Shown: one piece after another, positions 8,570 through 17,129 of the stretch
How positions within the stretch are numbered: the first letter of the stretch is position 1
How the letters are laid out: each line of letters starts with the position of its first letter
Source of the DNA: JACNIZ01 sp964344765
GTDB taxonomy: Bacteria > Planctomycetota > UBA1135
Length of the DNA: 49,639 bases
NCBI GenBank assembly: GCA_964344765.1
Contig: CAYFOM010000036.1
Coordinates: 1 to 49,639, forward strand
Direction of reading: 5' to 3'
The notes under the pieces: generated by a model
What the model was told of the DNA's origin: nothing
Databases searched by the model: none
The model's input: only the letters and a program-made list of their open reading frames with translations
Made by a program: the position numbers and the translations under genes

Positions 8570-10144
8570 TTACTCGATGGAAGCGTCGGCCGCAGCAGGG
8601 CTGTCGGCGGACTCGGCTTGGGCGTCGTCGGCTTGGGCGTCGTCGGCTTCGGCCAGACCTTCTTCGGGACGCATGTGCGGGAATAGCAGCACGTCGCGGA
8701 TTGTGTCTTTACCGAGCAGCACCATGACCAAACGGTCGACGCCGATGCCGCAACCACCCGCAGGTGGCATGCCGTAAGCCAAAGCTCTTACGTAATCCCA
8801 ATCCACTTGGTTGGGCGCTTCCGGATCATCTTTGTCCGCAACTTGCTCTTGAAACTTTTGCAGTTGCAACTGCGGATCGTTGAGCTCGGAGAACGCGTTC
8901 GCCAATTCCATGCCGCCGAGGAAAAACTCGAAGCGTTCGGCCCAAGTCGGGTTGTCGGCGATGGGCTTGGCCAGCGGGCAAATCGCGGCGGGGTAGTCGG
9001 TGACGAATACCGGCCCCGGCAACTGCGATTCCACCAGCTCCTCGAACAAATCATTGACCGCTTTCCACCAGTGGTATTCGCCATCACCGCCGACTTTGAC
9101 GTCATGCTCGGCAAACTTGGCTTCGACGGCGACGCGATCTTCCGGATCCACACCTACGTGCTCGCGGAAGGCGTCGGCATAGCGCACGCGGCGGAACGGC
9201 GGCGTGAGATCGTATTCCTCTTCGCGGAAGTGGGCGCGAATGGTGCCGTCTTCGCGTTGCAAGCCGGCGGCTTTAGCAGCGGCGACAACCAGCTTTTCGG
9301 TGAGTTCGACCATGCCCTGGTAATCGGTGTAGGCCTGGTAGAACTCCACCATGGTGAATTCCGGATTGTGGCGCGGCGACAATCCTTCGTTGCGGAATAC
9401 ACGCGCGAATTCAAACACGCGCTCAATGCCGCCGACCAGCAGTCGCTTCAGGTACAGCTCCGGCGCAATGCGCAGATAAAGCTGCATGTCGAGCGAGTTG
9501 TGGTGAGTGACGAAGGGCCGCGCGTTGGCGCCGCCGTAAATCGGATGCAGCACCGGCGTTTCGACCTCGTGATAGTCGTGCTCCAAGAACACATCCTTCA
9601 TCGCCCGAATCACCGCCGAGCGACGCAAGAAGTCTTCGCGCACTTCTTGGTTGGCAAACAAATCGACGTAACGGCGACGCGCCCGCAACTCACTGTCACT
9701 CAACCCATGCCACTTCTCCGGCGGGTTCTCCAACGCTTTGGTCAGAATGGTGAAGTCGCCGATGCTATCGCCGGCGCCATCGCCAAATACCGTCGGTTCG
9801 CCGAGCTTGGTCTTCGACAACTCGCCGGTCACCGACACGAAGTCGCCGAGGTTTAAACACTTCAGCAGCGCAAAGTCGTCGGCGCTGAGACGGTCTTTCT
9901 GCAAGCAAGCCTGAATGCGACCGCTCTGATCCACGATGTCGAGGAAAGCCAGCTTGCCGTAGCCGCGCCTACCCAGCACCCGACCGGCGATGGTGACGGT
10001 TTCACCTTCGCGTTTGTCGTAGTTCGCCACCAAGTCAGCGCCCAACTCGCGGCCCTCGGGGCAGCGCGCGGGGTAGGGCTCAACGCCCAGTTCCTGAAGG
10101 TCGGCCAGCTTTTGCAGGCGATCGGGATGGAAGAAGTCGGTCAT
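8570..10144 (-). CDS. lysS: Lysyl-tRNA synthetase, class II
   Basis: 524 aa. The N-terminal OB-fold anticodon-binding domain (about 45-140) includes TIAGRVLGRRGYGKLAFLDI. The class II catalytic core follows, with motif 2 FRNEGLSPRHNPEFTMVEFYQAY and motif 3 GCGIGVDRLVMVLLG. The C-terminus carries a short acidic, Ala/Asp-rich tail (ADDAQADDAQAESADSP) not needed for the fold. ATG 10144 is chosen because an AGGAG lies just upstream and the conserved start MTDFFHPDRLQKL begins there. The same frame continues upstream through the tRNA-Ala gene, which is an artefact. It heads the lolCDE-like set. A terminator-like hairpin with nine Ts sits 13 nt before its start. Confidence 0.93.
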   Translation of the reverse strand: MTDFFHPDRLQKLADLQELGVEPYPARCPEGRELGADLVANYDKREGETVTIAGRVLGRRGYGKLAFLDIVDQSGRIQACLQKDRLSADDFALLKCLNLGDFVSVTGELSKTKLGEPTVFGDGAGDSIGDFTILTKALENPPEKWHGLSDSELRARRRYVDLFANQEVREDFLRRSAVIRAMKDVFLEHDYHEVETPVLHPIYGGANARPFVTHHNSLDMQLYLRIAPELYLKRLLVGGIERVFEFARVFRNEGLSPRHNPEFTMVEFYQAYTDYQGMVELTEKLVVAAAKAAGLQREDGTIRAHFREEEYDLTPPFRRVRYADAFREHVGVDPEDRVAVEAKFAEHDVKVGGDGEYHWWKAVNDLFEELVESQLPGPVFVTDYPAAICPLAKPIADNPTWAERFEFFLGGMELANAFSELNDPQLQLQKFQEQVADKDDPEAPNQVDWDYVRALAYGMPPAGGCGIGVDRLVMVLLGKDTIRDVLLFPHMRPEEGLAEADDAQADDAQAESADSPAAADASIE

Positions 10145-10156
10145 GGCTCCTGCGGC

Positions 10157-10195
10157 AAAAAAAAAGCCCGCGTGCCATAGTTTAGGCCAGCGGGG
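10157..10195 (-). terminator. Intrinsic terminator between tRNA-Ala and lysS (or lysS attenuator)
   Basis: On the minus strand a CCCGC/GCGGG stem with an inner GCC/GGC stem is followed directly by nine Ts (10157-10165). It can end the tRNA-Ala transcript. Because lysS starts only 13 nt downstream and its ribosome binding site follows the T tract directly, lysS transcription from any promoter further upstream must read through it. Confidence 0.65.
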
Positions 10196-10205
10196 TGCGC
10201 GGGGT

Positions 10206-10256
10206 GGTGCCGTCGGCACCGGTCGATGGGACCGGAAGGCGGGAATCCGGTCGACC
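10206..10256 (-). other. Two further hairpins in the tRNA-Ala/lysS spacer
   Basis: Two adjacent inverted repeats. GGTGCC/GGCACC at 10206-10220 has a 3-nt loop. A longer one pairs 10221-10226 with 10251-10256 (GGTCGA/TCGACC) and 10232-10236 with 10246-10250 (CCGGA/TCCGG). The long hairpin begins 5 nt after the tRNA CCA end, so it may help 3' processing or form part of a lysS leader structure. No T-box consensus is present. Confidence 0.45.
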
Positions 10257-10261
10257 AGAGA

Positions 10262-10337
10262 TGGTGGAGCCAAGGGGATTTGAACCCCTGACCTCCACAC
10301 TGCCAGTGTGGCGCTCTCCCAGCTGAGCTATGGCCCC
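10262..10337 (-). tRNA. tRNA-Ala (anticodon GGC)
   Basis: A complete 76-nt cloverleaf on the minus strand. The acceptor pairs GGGGCCA with TGGCTCC, giving the G3:U70 wobble that identifies alanine tRNA. The anticodon stem is CCACA/TGTGG around loop CTGGCAG (anticodon GGC). The T arm is AGGGG/CCCCT with loop TTCAAAT, and the 3' CCA is encoded (10262-10264). Its transcription unit points toward lysS. Confidence 0.97.
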
Positions 10338-10384
10338 AATCTCTGATTTGATCCGGCCAAGCCTAGGGCGCGACCGGGCGGGAA

Positions 10385-10412
10385 AGTATACAGACTCCGG
10401 ACGCCATCGCAA
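10385..10412 (-). promoter_or_regulatory. Sigma70-like promoter for tRNA-Ala
   Basis: Minus strand: -35 TTGCGA (10407-10412), a 16-nt spacer, and -10 TATACT (10385-10390). This is about 47 nt before the mature tRNA 5' end, a plausible leader length. It lies in the 159-bp divergent region shared with leuS. Confidence 0.5.
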
Positions 10413-10496
10413 GCTGCTTTTCCACCCGCAGAAGGTAGGGGTGTAGTCGTTCCATGTGCTGCTAGAATTCCCGGTTCCACCCGACAGGGTACCCCG

Positions 10497-13094
10497 ATGC
10501 CTAAGTACGACTTCACCGCAATCGAATCCCGCTGGCAGCAATACTGGCTGGAGGAACAGACCTTTCGCACGCCCGGACCAGGCGACGAGGGGTTCGACGC
10601 TTCGCGCCCGAAGTACTACGTGCTAGACATGTTCCCGTACCCGTCCGGCGCCGGCTTGCACGTCGGCCACCCGAAGGGATACACGGCAACCGACATCATG
10701 GCGCGCTTTAAGCGCCATAAGGGCTTCAACGTTTTGCACCCGATGGGTTGGGACGCCTTCGGCTTGCCGGCCGAGCAATACGCAATTCAGTCCGGCACTC
10801 ACCCGGCGGTGACGACGGCGAAAAACGTCGACCGTTTCCGCGAACAGCTGCGCGGTTTGGGTTTGAGCTACGACTGGCGGCGCGAGGTCAACACCACCGA
10901 TCCCAACTATTACCGGTGGACGCAGTGGATCTTTTCGAAGCTGTATGAACAGGGCTTGGCTTACGAAGCCGAAGTTCCGGTTTGGTGGTGCGAAGAGCTG
11001 GGCACGGTGCTGGCCAATGAAGAGGTCATTGACGGCTTGTCCGAGCGCGGCAGTTACCCGTGCGTCAAGCGTCCGCTGCGTCAGTGGATGTTGAAGATCA
11101 CCGCATACGCCGATCGCTTGCTGGACGGTTTGGAAAAGCTGGAATGGCCGGAATCGGTGAAGGCGATGCAGCGTGAATGGATCGGTCGCTCCGAAGGCGC
11201 CGAGGTGCGGTTCGCTTTGGCCGGTCAAGACGGCCAACCGGTGCAAGGCGATGGAAGTAGCAAGGATGGCTTCACCGTATTCACCACCCGACCCGACACT
11301 TTGTTCGGCGCCACCTTCTGCGTGTTGTCGCCGGAGCATCCGTTGGTCGATCAAGTCACCACCGCCGACAAGCGCGACGAGGTCGAAGCTTATCGCAAAG
11401 TCGCAGCCGGCAAGAGCGACTTGGAGCGCGCCGAACTGCAGAAAGACAAGACCGGCGTCTTCACCGGGGCCTACGCGATCAACCCGGTGTTCGAAGAGGG
11501 CGACGCCCGTCGTTTGGTGCCGATTTGGATCGCCGATTACGTGCTGATGGGCTACGGCACCGGCGCGATTATGTGCGTGCCCGGTGGCGATGAACGCGAC
11601 TTTGAATTCGCCACCAAGTACGAGCTGCCGATCGTGCAGGTCGTACAGCCCGACGGCAACGACGACCCGCATTGTTGGACCGGCGATGGCGCAATGATCA
11701 ACTCGGAATGGTTGAACGACATGCGCGTTGCCGACGCCAAAGCCAAGATGATTGATTGGCTGGAGCAGAAGCAGTTGGGTCACGCCAAAGTGACCTATCG
11801 TTTGCGCGATTGGCTGTTCAGCCGTCAGCGTTACTGGGGCGAGCCGTTCCCGGTGCTGCACGGCGAAGGCGGTGCCGTCAAGTTGGTTCCCGAAGAAGAT
11901 CTGCCGGTGACTTTGCCGGTGTTGGATGACTTCAAACCCGCCGGTGCGTTGGAGCCGCCGCTGGGGCGTGCAGTCGAGTGGTTGACCGTGGTCGATGCCG
12001 ACGGCAAAGCGTGGAAGCGCGAAACCAACTCGATGCCGCAATGGGCGGGTTCGTGCTGGTATTACCTGCGCTTCTTGGATCCGCAGAACCAAGGTCAAGC
12101 TTGGAGCGAAGAAGCCGAGAAGTATTGGATGCCGGTTGACTTGTACGTCGGTGGTGCCGAGCACGCGGTGCTGCATTTGCTGTACGCACGCTTCTGGCAC
12201 AAGGTGCTGTTTGACTGTGGATTGGTCAGTACCGCCGAGCCGTTCCAAAAGCTGGTCAACCAAGGCATGGTGCAGTCCTACGCGTTTAAGGACGGGCGCG
12301 GTGCGTTGGTGCCGGTGGACGAAGTAGAGGAAACTTCCGAAGACCAATTCCAACGCAAAGTAGATGGTGAACCAGTCGAGCGTTTAGTTGCCAAGATGTC
12401 GAAGTCGTTGCGCAACGTGATCAATCCCGAGGAGGTGTTGGATCAATACGGCGCCGACACCATGCGTTTGTACGAAGCCTTCATGGGTCCGGTCACAGCC
12501 AGCGCGCCGTGGAACCCGCGCGACCTGCCCGGCGTGCATCGCTTCCTGCAACGGACTTGGCGTTTGTTCGTGCCGACCGAAGACGAAGGTCCAGAGATAC
12601 GTCCCGAGTTGTTGACCGACAAGCAGGGTTGCAAAGACCTGGAGCGCGCGCTGCATGGGTGCATTCAAAAGGTCGGCAACGACTTGAATGGCATGGCCAA
12701 CAACACCGCGATTGCGGCGTTGATGGAATTCGTCAACACGGCAACCAAGAGCGGTCAATCGCTGAGCCACAGTCAAGCGCGACGGTTCATCATCTTGCTA
12801 GAGCCGTTTGCACCGCACTTGGCCGAAGAGCTGTGGTCGCGCATCGGTTGCAACGAAGTCTTGGCCTTCCAAGCATGGCCGGAGTTTGATGCCGACATGC
12901 TGAAAGCCGACACCATCGAGATCCCGGTGCAGGTCAACGGTAAGTTGCGCACCCGAGTCGAAGTGGCCGCCGATGCCGATCAGGATTCCATCGAAAGCGC
13001 AGCGCGTGATGCGGCTGCGGAATTCCTGGAAGGCACCGTGCGCAAGGTGGTCGTCGTGCCCGGGCGCATGGTGAACTTCGTGGTTACGCCGTAG
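10497..13094 (+). CDS. leuS: Leucyl-tRNA synthetase
   Basis: 865 aa, standard bacterial LeuRS length. The class I HIGH signature appears as HVGH (residues 55-58) within YPSGAGLHVGHPKGYTATD. The KMSKS loop is VAKMSKSLRN (about 631-640). The CP1 editing domain is present, with TTRPDTLFGATFCVLSPEHPL and the conserved GTGAIMCVPGGDERD segment. The C-terminal anticodon-binding region and the IPVQVNGKLRTRVEV terminal domain are complete. It is transcribed away from tRNA-Ala/lysS, so three translation genes share one divergent promoter region. Confidence 0.95.
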   Translation: MPKYDFTAIESRWQQYWLEEQTFRTPGPGDEGFDASRPKYYVLDMFPYPSGAGLHVGHPKGYTATDIMARFKRHKGFNVLHPMGWDAFGLPAEQYAIQSGTHPAVTTAKNVDRFREQLRGLGLSYDWRREVNTTDPNYYRWTQWIFSKLYEQGLAYEAEVPVWWCEELGTVLANEEVIDGLSERGSYPCVKRPLRQWMLKITAYADRLLDGLEKLEWPESVKAMQREWIGRSEGAEVRFALAGQDGQPVQGDGSSKDGFTVFTTRPDTLFGATFCVLSPEHPLVDQVTTADKRDEVEAYRKVAAGKSDLERAELQKDKTGVFTGAYAINPVFEEGDARRLVPIWIADYVLMGYGTGAIMCVPGGDERDFEFATKYELPIVQVVQPDGNDDPHCWTGDGAMINSEWLNDMRVADAKAKMIDWLEQKQLGHAKVTYRLRDWLFSRQRYWGEPFPVLHGEGGAVKLVPEEDLPVTLPVLDDFKPAGALEPPLGRAVEWLTVVDADGKAWKRETNSMPQWAGSCWYYLRFLDPQNQGQAWSEEAEKYWMPVDLYVGGAEHAVLHLLYARFWHKVLFDCGLVSTAEPFQKLVNQGMVQSYAFKDGRGALVPVDEVEETSEDQFQRKVDGEPVERLVAKMSKSLRNVINPEEVLDQYGADTMRLYEAFMGPVTASAPWNPRDLPGVHRFLQRTWRLFVPTEDEGPEIRPELLTDKQGCKDLERALHGCIQKVGNDLNGMANNTAIAALMEFVNTATKSGQSLSHSQARRFIILLEPFAPHLAEELWSRIGCNEVLAFQAWPEFDADMLKADTIEIPVQVNGKLRTRVEVAADADQDSIESAARDAAAEFLEGTVRKVVVVPGRMVNFVVTP

Positions 13095-13130
13095 CCCGCT
13101 AAGGCTTGCTGGTTTGGTTGGCGTCGTCGA

Positions 13131-13754
13131 TTAAATCGGCGGCGCGACAAATTCGAGCACCGAGAAGAAGTGACTGATCGTGCCGACCAGCACGAACAGG
13201 TGCCATATCGCGTGGTTGAACTTCAGCTTGTTCCAGAGGAAAAACACCGTGCCGATGGTGTACGAGCTGCCGCCGACGAGTAGGAACACCAGCGCTTTGC
13301 CGGGAAGCAGCGGTGCCAAGGTGGGGAAGGTGATCATCGCCAACCAACCCATGCCGAGATACAGCGCGACCGAAACGCCGCGCGAGCGAACCGCGTTGGC
13401 CGCTTCCAAAACGCTGCCGAGCACCGCCAAGCCCCAAATCAAGATCAACATGCCCCAACCCCAAGCATCGCGCAGCGGGCCGAGCGCAAACGGCGTGTAG
13501 GTGCCGGCGATCAACAAGTAGATGGCGACGTGATCCAACACCTGCATCCAACGCTTCCACTTTTCGCCGCGCAAGCTGTGATACAGCGTCGAAGTCGAAT
13601 ACAGCAGCACCACGGTGAAGCCAAAGATGGCGCAGCCGACCGTCAGGTAGATGTCATCCTGTTGGCTGGCGAAGAAGATCAGCAGCGTCGATGCCGATAC
13701 GCCGAAAAGTACACCCAGCCCATGCGTCAGCGAATTCACGATCTCTTCGATCAT
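13131..13754 (-). CDS. HlyIII/TrhA-family (PAQR-like) seven-helix membrane protein
   Basis: About 207 aa with seven predicted membrane helices. Family metal-site motifs are all visible: an N-terminal SLTHGLGVLFG, STSTLYHSL, LDHVAIYLLIAGTYTPF, and a C-terminal HAIWHLFVLVGTISHFFSV. Members are Zn-dependent hydrolase-like membrane proteins tied to membrane energetics or fluidity, and most are not haemolysins. ATG 13754 matches the family start. The frame extends upstream to 13859, but that stretch is not hydrophobic and unlike the family. It converges on leuS (36 bp) and is divergent from the next gene. Confidence 0.85.
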   Translation of the reverse strand: MIEEIVNSLTHGLGVLFGVSASTLLIFFASQQDDIYLTVGCAIFGFTVVLLYSTSTLYHSLRGEKWKRWMQVLDHVAIYLLIAGTYTPFALGPLRDAWGWGMLILIWGLAVLGSVLEAANAVRSRGVSVALYLGMGWLAMITFPTLAPLLPGKALVFLLVGGSSYTIGTVFFLWNKLKFNHAIWHLFVLVGTISHFFSVLEFVAPPI

Positions 13755-13924
13755 GGATTGGCCGGAGACCGGCAGCAGGGGTTCTTTGGACACGAATCTG
13801 GGGTTTGCAGGCGGCCGTAGCCGTAGGAAGCTGCAAATACTTCGGCAAATTCGGGTCATTGTCCTTAGTAGAGGAATAGCGCATATTTAGGCAGAGGTAG
13901 CCAAATCGTGCCGATAAAGGAAGC

Positions 13925-14872
13925 GTGACCCGAGTTGTATGGAATCGTTGGCTGCGGACCTTATCCGCTTTTGGCTTCGCCGCGTTACTCGTCGCCACCT
14001 TATTGAGTTTGGTGGACGCGCCGACGCCGTTGCTCAGCCAAGTGGTGCATTTTCAGTTCTACCTCGCCCTAGGCTGGGCGATGTGGATCCCGGTTTTCCT
14101 ATTCTGCAACAAACGTGGACCGCGGTCCCAAATCCGGCGCGGCACATTGCTTACTGCGCTCGTTGCGTTGGCTTGGCACAGTCATACCTGGGCAGGCCCG
14201 TGGAACCCGACCGCCGCCCATCCGCCGCCGCTGCCGGCTACCACGGTCAAAGTGATGTGGGCCAACGTCCAGCATTTGGACAGTCGCATCGAGCAGCTGG
14301 TGGAAGTTATCGAAATCAATCAGCCCGACGTCATCGGCCTTGGTGAAGCAGTTTCCTGTTCCGCGCTCGATCAAATTCTGGCGGAATATCCCCACGGGCT
14401 CACCGATTTGGCCACCGGGCTAGTGCTTTGCTCCAAACTTCCCTTTGCCGAAACCGAACGCATCTTGGTGCCCCAATCGCGACCCATTCTCGCCGGCGAG
14501 CTGAATTGGAAGGGGGAGTCCATCCATATTTTCGCCGTTCACGCGCTGTGGCCGACCGAACCCGCTCATGGCGAAACCTGCATTGCGGTGGCGTCGTTGT
14601 CGTTCCGGCACGCAAATAGCCTGTTTATGGGCGACTGGAATACCACCCCGTGGGCGCCGAGCTATCGGTTTTTGATGGAGCACAGCGATTTACGCGATGC
14701 GCGGCAGGGAGCAGCGGCGTGGCCGACCTGGCGAATGAGCAAAATGCCGTGGTTGCAGTTGCCGATTGACCACTTTTTCTTCGCTGGCAGCCTGCGAGTG
14801 GGCGAATTTGAGGTCGGTCCAGCTTTCGGCAGTGACCACAATCCGGTATTTGTGGAAATCGGACTTGAGTGA
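13925..14872 (+). CDS. Membrane-anchored endonuclease/exonuclease/phosphatase-family protein
   Basis: 315 aa, starting with GTG and an AAGGA a few bases upstream. The N-terminus holds two or three membrane helices (about 10-32, 38-62, 75-92). The rest is a DNase I-like EEP domain with the ordered signatures VMWANVQH (metal Asn), IGLGEA (metal Glu), FAVHALWP (His), FMGDWNTTPW (Asp/Asn), IDHFFF and the terminal GSDHNPVF. This architecture is common in uncharacterised bacterial EEP proteins facing the periplasm. The substrate (phosphodiester, phospholipid or nucleic acid) cannot be told. It is monocistronic between divergent HlyIII and the signalling cluster. Confidence 0.8.
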   Translation: MTRVVWNRWLRTLSAFGFAALLVATLLSLVDAPTPLLSQVVHFQFYLALGWAMWIPVFLFCNKRGPRSQIRRGTLLTALVALAWHSHTWAGPWNPTAAHPPPLPATTVKVMWANVQHLDSRIEQLVEVIEINQPDVIGLGEAVSCSALDQILAEYPHGLTDLATGLVLCSKLPFAETERILVPQSRPILAGELNWKGESIHIFAVHALWPTEPAHGETCIAVASLSFRHANSLFMGDWNTTPWAPSYRFLMEHSDLRDARQGAAAWPTWRMSKMPWLQLPIDHFFFAGSLRVGEFEVGPAFGSDHNPVFVEIGLE

Positions 14873-14884
14873 TTTTGAAAAGAA

Positions 14885-14914
14885 AACCGCTATGTTTTCC
14901 CTGGAATAGCGGTT
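14885..14914. terminator. Perfect 9-bp hairpin after the EEP gene
   Basis: AACCGCTAT (14885-14893) pairs with ATAGCGGTT (14906-14914) around a 12-nt loop, 12 nt past the stop. On the plus strand no U tract follows. On the minus strand it is followed by TTTTCTTTTC, so by strict criteria it looks like a minus-strand terminator. It may act as a boundary for the EEP gene. Confidence 0.45.
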
Positions 14915-14969
14915 GTGTGGCGATCGGGCACTAGATGTAGTGGAGAGGTGGGGTTGGTCACGGATAGGC

Positions 14970-14985
14970 GTCTCAATTTGAAGCG
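14970..14985 (+). promoter_or_regulatory. Candidate operator, copy 1 (CTCAA-N-TTGA near-palindrome)
   Basis: GTCTCAATTTGAAGCG. It matches a second copy at 17130-17145 in 13 of 16 positions and has the inverted-repeat core CTCAA-N-TTGA. It lies 177 bp before the EAL gene start, in an AT-richer 230-289 bp upstream region that otherwise shows no gene. The factor is unknown. Confidence 0.3.
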
Positions 14986-15161
14986 TTTTTTGTGGCCGGA
15001 TTCGCTGATTTGGGTTAAAAATAATTGTTACCTAACCGAAGGGATTAAGCACCCTCCGGACAAATGAGCCCCCATCTCACCTATACCCATGCCCCAGTTC
15101 AGCGCTCATGACCCTGTCCACTCAGTCCACTGCACGAAGCACCTGCGAGTCAGGCGAACGA

Positions 15162-16310
15162 ATGATCTCGACGATCCTCCTCGTCGATGATGATCAAGAT
15201 ATTCTCGACACCTACTGCGCAGCGCTCAACACCAACTACACCCTGATCCAAGCCACCGACGGCAAGGCCGCGCTCAAGCTCCTGTCCGAGCGCGAAATTG
15301 ATTTAGTGATCAGCGACATCGCCATGCCCGAACTCAACGGCATGGAACTCCTGCGCGAGATCCGCGCCCGTGACCTCGACGTCCCAGTGGTGTTGATCAC
15401 CGGGGATCCGCACTTGGAAACGGCCACCGAAGCGGTCGAATATGGCGCGATGCGCTATTTGACCAAACCGGTGAACACTGCCGAATTGCAGGAGGTGGCC
15501 GCCGCCGGAGTGAGCCTGCGCCGTCTCGCCGACGCCAAACGCGAGGCTTTTTCTTTGGTCAACGGTAGCAGCGGAACAGCGGCTGACCAATCCGGCCAAG
15601 AAGCCCGCTTTGAACGTGCTTTAGAAACCTTACATCTTTATTTCCAACCCATTATCTCTTGGCGTGCCAAACGGCCCGTCGGCTACGAATGCTTGCTGCG
15701 TTGCGGCGAGCCGTCTTTGGCCAGTCCGCCCGAACTGATCCGCGTCGCCGAAGAACTGGGGCGCATGCAGGAAGTCGGGCGTGCAATCCGCGCCAAAGCC
15801 TTAGAGCGCATTCCGGCGTTGCCCGACGGCGCGTCGATGTACGTCAACCTGCACTACTCCGACCTGGAAGACCCAGAGTTGTTCGATCCCAACTCGCCGT
15901 TTGCGTTGAGCTCCAACCGTATCGTGCTCGAAATTACCGAGCGCGAATCCTTGGAGGCAATCGCTAACGCGCGTGAAAAGGTCACCGATCTTCGCCGCCT
16001 TGGTTTCCGCATTGCAATGGATGACCTCGGCGCCGGGCATAACGGTTTGGCAGCGTTCGCGCGGCTGGCACCGGAGGTGGTCAAGTTGGACATGTTGCTG
16101 GTTCGCGACGTCAACAAAGAAACGCATAAGCACGGATTGATCCGCGTGATGCGTGACTACTGCTGCAAGGAGCACATTCAATTCATCTCCGAAGGCGTGG
16201 AAACCAAGGAAGAGTTGAACACCTTGCTCGGCATCGGCTGCGATTTGTTCCAGGGATACCTGTTCGCCAAGCCGTCGCCGGAAATTCGGGTGCCTGACTT
16301 AGGCACTTAG
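15162..16310 (+). CDS. Response regulator with EAL c-di-GMP phosphodiesterase output
   Basis: About 382 aa. REC domain (1-125): acidic pocket LLVDDDQD, phospho-acceptor Asp52 in VISDIAMPE, Thr in LITGD and Lys in YLTKPV. EAL domain (about 150-375): YECLLRC in place of the EAL triplet (the Glu is kept), VNLH Asn, LEITERES, MDDLGAGHNG, VVKLDML, SEGVETKEE and QGYLFAKP. All expected metal and catalytic residues are therefore present, and c-di-GMP hydrolysis is plausible. The frame allows an earlier ATG at 15108, but ATG 15162 directly precedes the REC domain. The next gene starts 12 nt after its stop, pointing to control by phosphorylation from the hybrid kinase downstream. Confidence 0.88.
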   Translation: MISTILLVDDDQDILDTYCAALNTNYTLIQATDGKAALKLLSEREIDLVISDIAMPELNGMELLREIRARDLDVPVVLITGDPHLETATEAVEYGAMRYLTKPVNTAELQEVAAAGVSLRRLADAKREAFSLVNGSSGTAADQSGQEARFERALETLHLYFQPIISWRAKRPVGYECLLRCGEPSLASPPELIRVAEELGRMQEVGRAIRAKALERIPALPDGASMYVNLHYSDLEDPELFDPNSPFALSSNRIVLEITERESLEAIANAREKVTDLRRLGFRIAMDDLGAGHNGLAAFARLAPEVVKLDMLLVRDVNKETHKHGLIRVMRDYCCKEHIQFISEGVETKEELNTLLGIGCDLFQGYLFAKPSPEIRVPDLGT

Positions 16311-16322
16311 GCCCAACCGCTT

Positions 16323-17123
16323 ATGAGCAACGACGAGCCAGTAAACGATTCGGCGCCCGTAGAAGGGCCGTTGAGCCGGTCTGAGATCGTCGAGGTCATG
16401 CGCCTTTGGCAAGAGGCGGAGCAGTCGGCACAGAACAGCCGCCGTCAGGTATTGGCGGTGCTGGGGCGCGGGATTCGCGGACCGGTCAGTCATATTTCCG
16501 GCATGGCGGGACTGTTGATGGATAGCCAATTGAATGGCGAGCAGCGCGAAAGCGTGCATGCGATTCAGGCGGCGGCCGAAAATCTGCTGAAGCTGGTTGA
16601 GCAAATTCAAGGCGTCGGTCCGGCAACCACTGGCCCTCAAACCAGTGACGACGCCGCTGCTACGGCGGCCCAGGCTATGGCTGCCGGCAGCCCGCGCGCC
16701 GAGCCGATGCAAGCAAATCCCTACGCCGGGGTGAATCATTTGGCTTTGCCTAGCCACCGCGTTTTAGTCGCCGACGACGACCCAACCTCGCGCACCCTGG
16801 CGGCACGCATGCTGCAGCGCATCGGCTACGAATCGGATGTGGTCGAAGACGGTCTACAGGCGGTTCAAGCGGTGCAGGACCACTCCTATTGCGCCGTTTT
16901 GATGGACTGCCAAATGCCGCGTATGGACGGTTATCAAGCTACTCGCGCCATTCGCCAGCTCACCGGACGCGTCGGCGAGGTGCCGGTCATTGCCCTCACC
17001 GCCAACGCGATGGAGGGCGACGACATGGCTTGTTTGGTTGCCGGGATGGATGATTATTTGGCTAAGCCGGTCAATCCGAAGAAGCTGGCCGAGGTTTTGT
17101 CCAAATGGGCAAAATCTGCCTAA
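16323..17123 (+). CDS. Degenerate histidine-kinase dimerisation stump fused to a REC domain
   Basis: 266 aa. Residues about 40-95 align with the DHp region of the hybrid kinase at 18355 (GMAGLL is shared exactly), but the SHEIRTP box is GRGIRGP, so Arg49 replaces the phospho-acceptor His. The HATPase domain is absent. A low-complexity Ala-rich linker (about 100-130) and the linker motif NPYA, also found in the kinase, lead into an intact REC domain (143-263) with phospho-acceptor Asp195 in VLMDCQMPRMDG, ALTANAM and YLAKPV. It looks like a duplicate of the neighbouring kinase that lost its ATPase. It could form heterodimers with the kinase or act as a phosphate sink. Confidence 0.8.
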   Translation: MSNDEPVNDSAPVEGPLSRSEIVEVMRLWQEAEQSAQNSRRQVLAVLGRGIRGPVSHISGMAGLLMDSQLNGEQRESVHAIQAAAENLLKLVEQIQGVGPATTGPQTSDDAAATAAQAMAAGSPRAEPMQANPYAGVNHLALPSHRVLVADDDPTSRTLAARMLQRIGYESDVVEDGLQAVQAVQDHSYCAVLMDCQMPRMDGYQATRAIRQLTGRVGEVPVIALTANAMEGDDMACLVAGMDDYLAKPVNPKKLAEVLSKWAKSA

Positions 17124-17129
17124 AGCCCT

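Noticed and set aside
10144..10262. T-box riboswitch before lysS
   Set aside because: The hairpins lack the T-box consensus and specifier arrangement; only simple stems and a terminator are visible.
10145..10300. N-terminal extension of lysS (MWRSGVQIPLAPP...)
   Set aside because: It is the tRNA-Ala gene and spacer translated in frame. The real start is ATG 10144.
10623..12353. 576-codon minus-strand open frame inside leuS
   Set aside because: Antisense shadow of a clear leuS gene, without recognisable domains. Long shadows are expected with this codon use.
13131..13754. Haemolysin toxin
   Set aside because: The family name HlyIII is historical; the sequence is a PAQR-like seven-helix membrane protein, and no toxin function follows.
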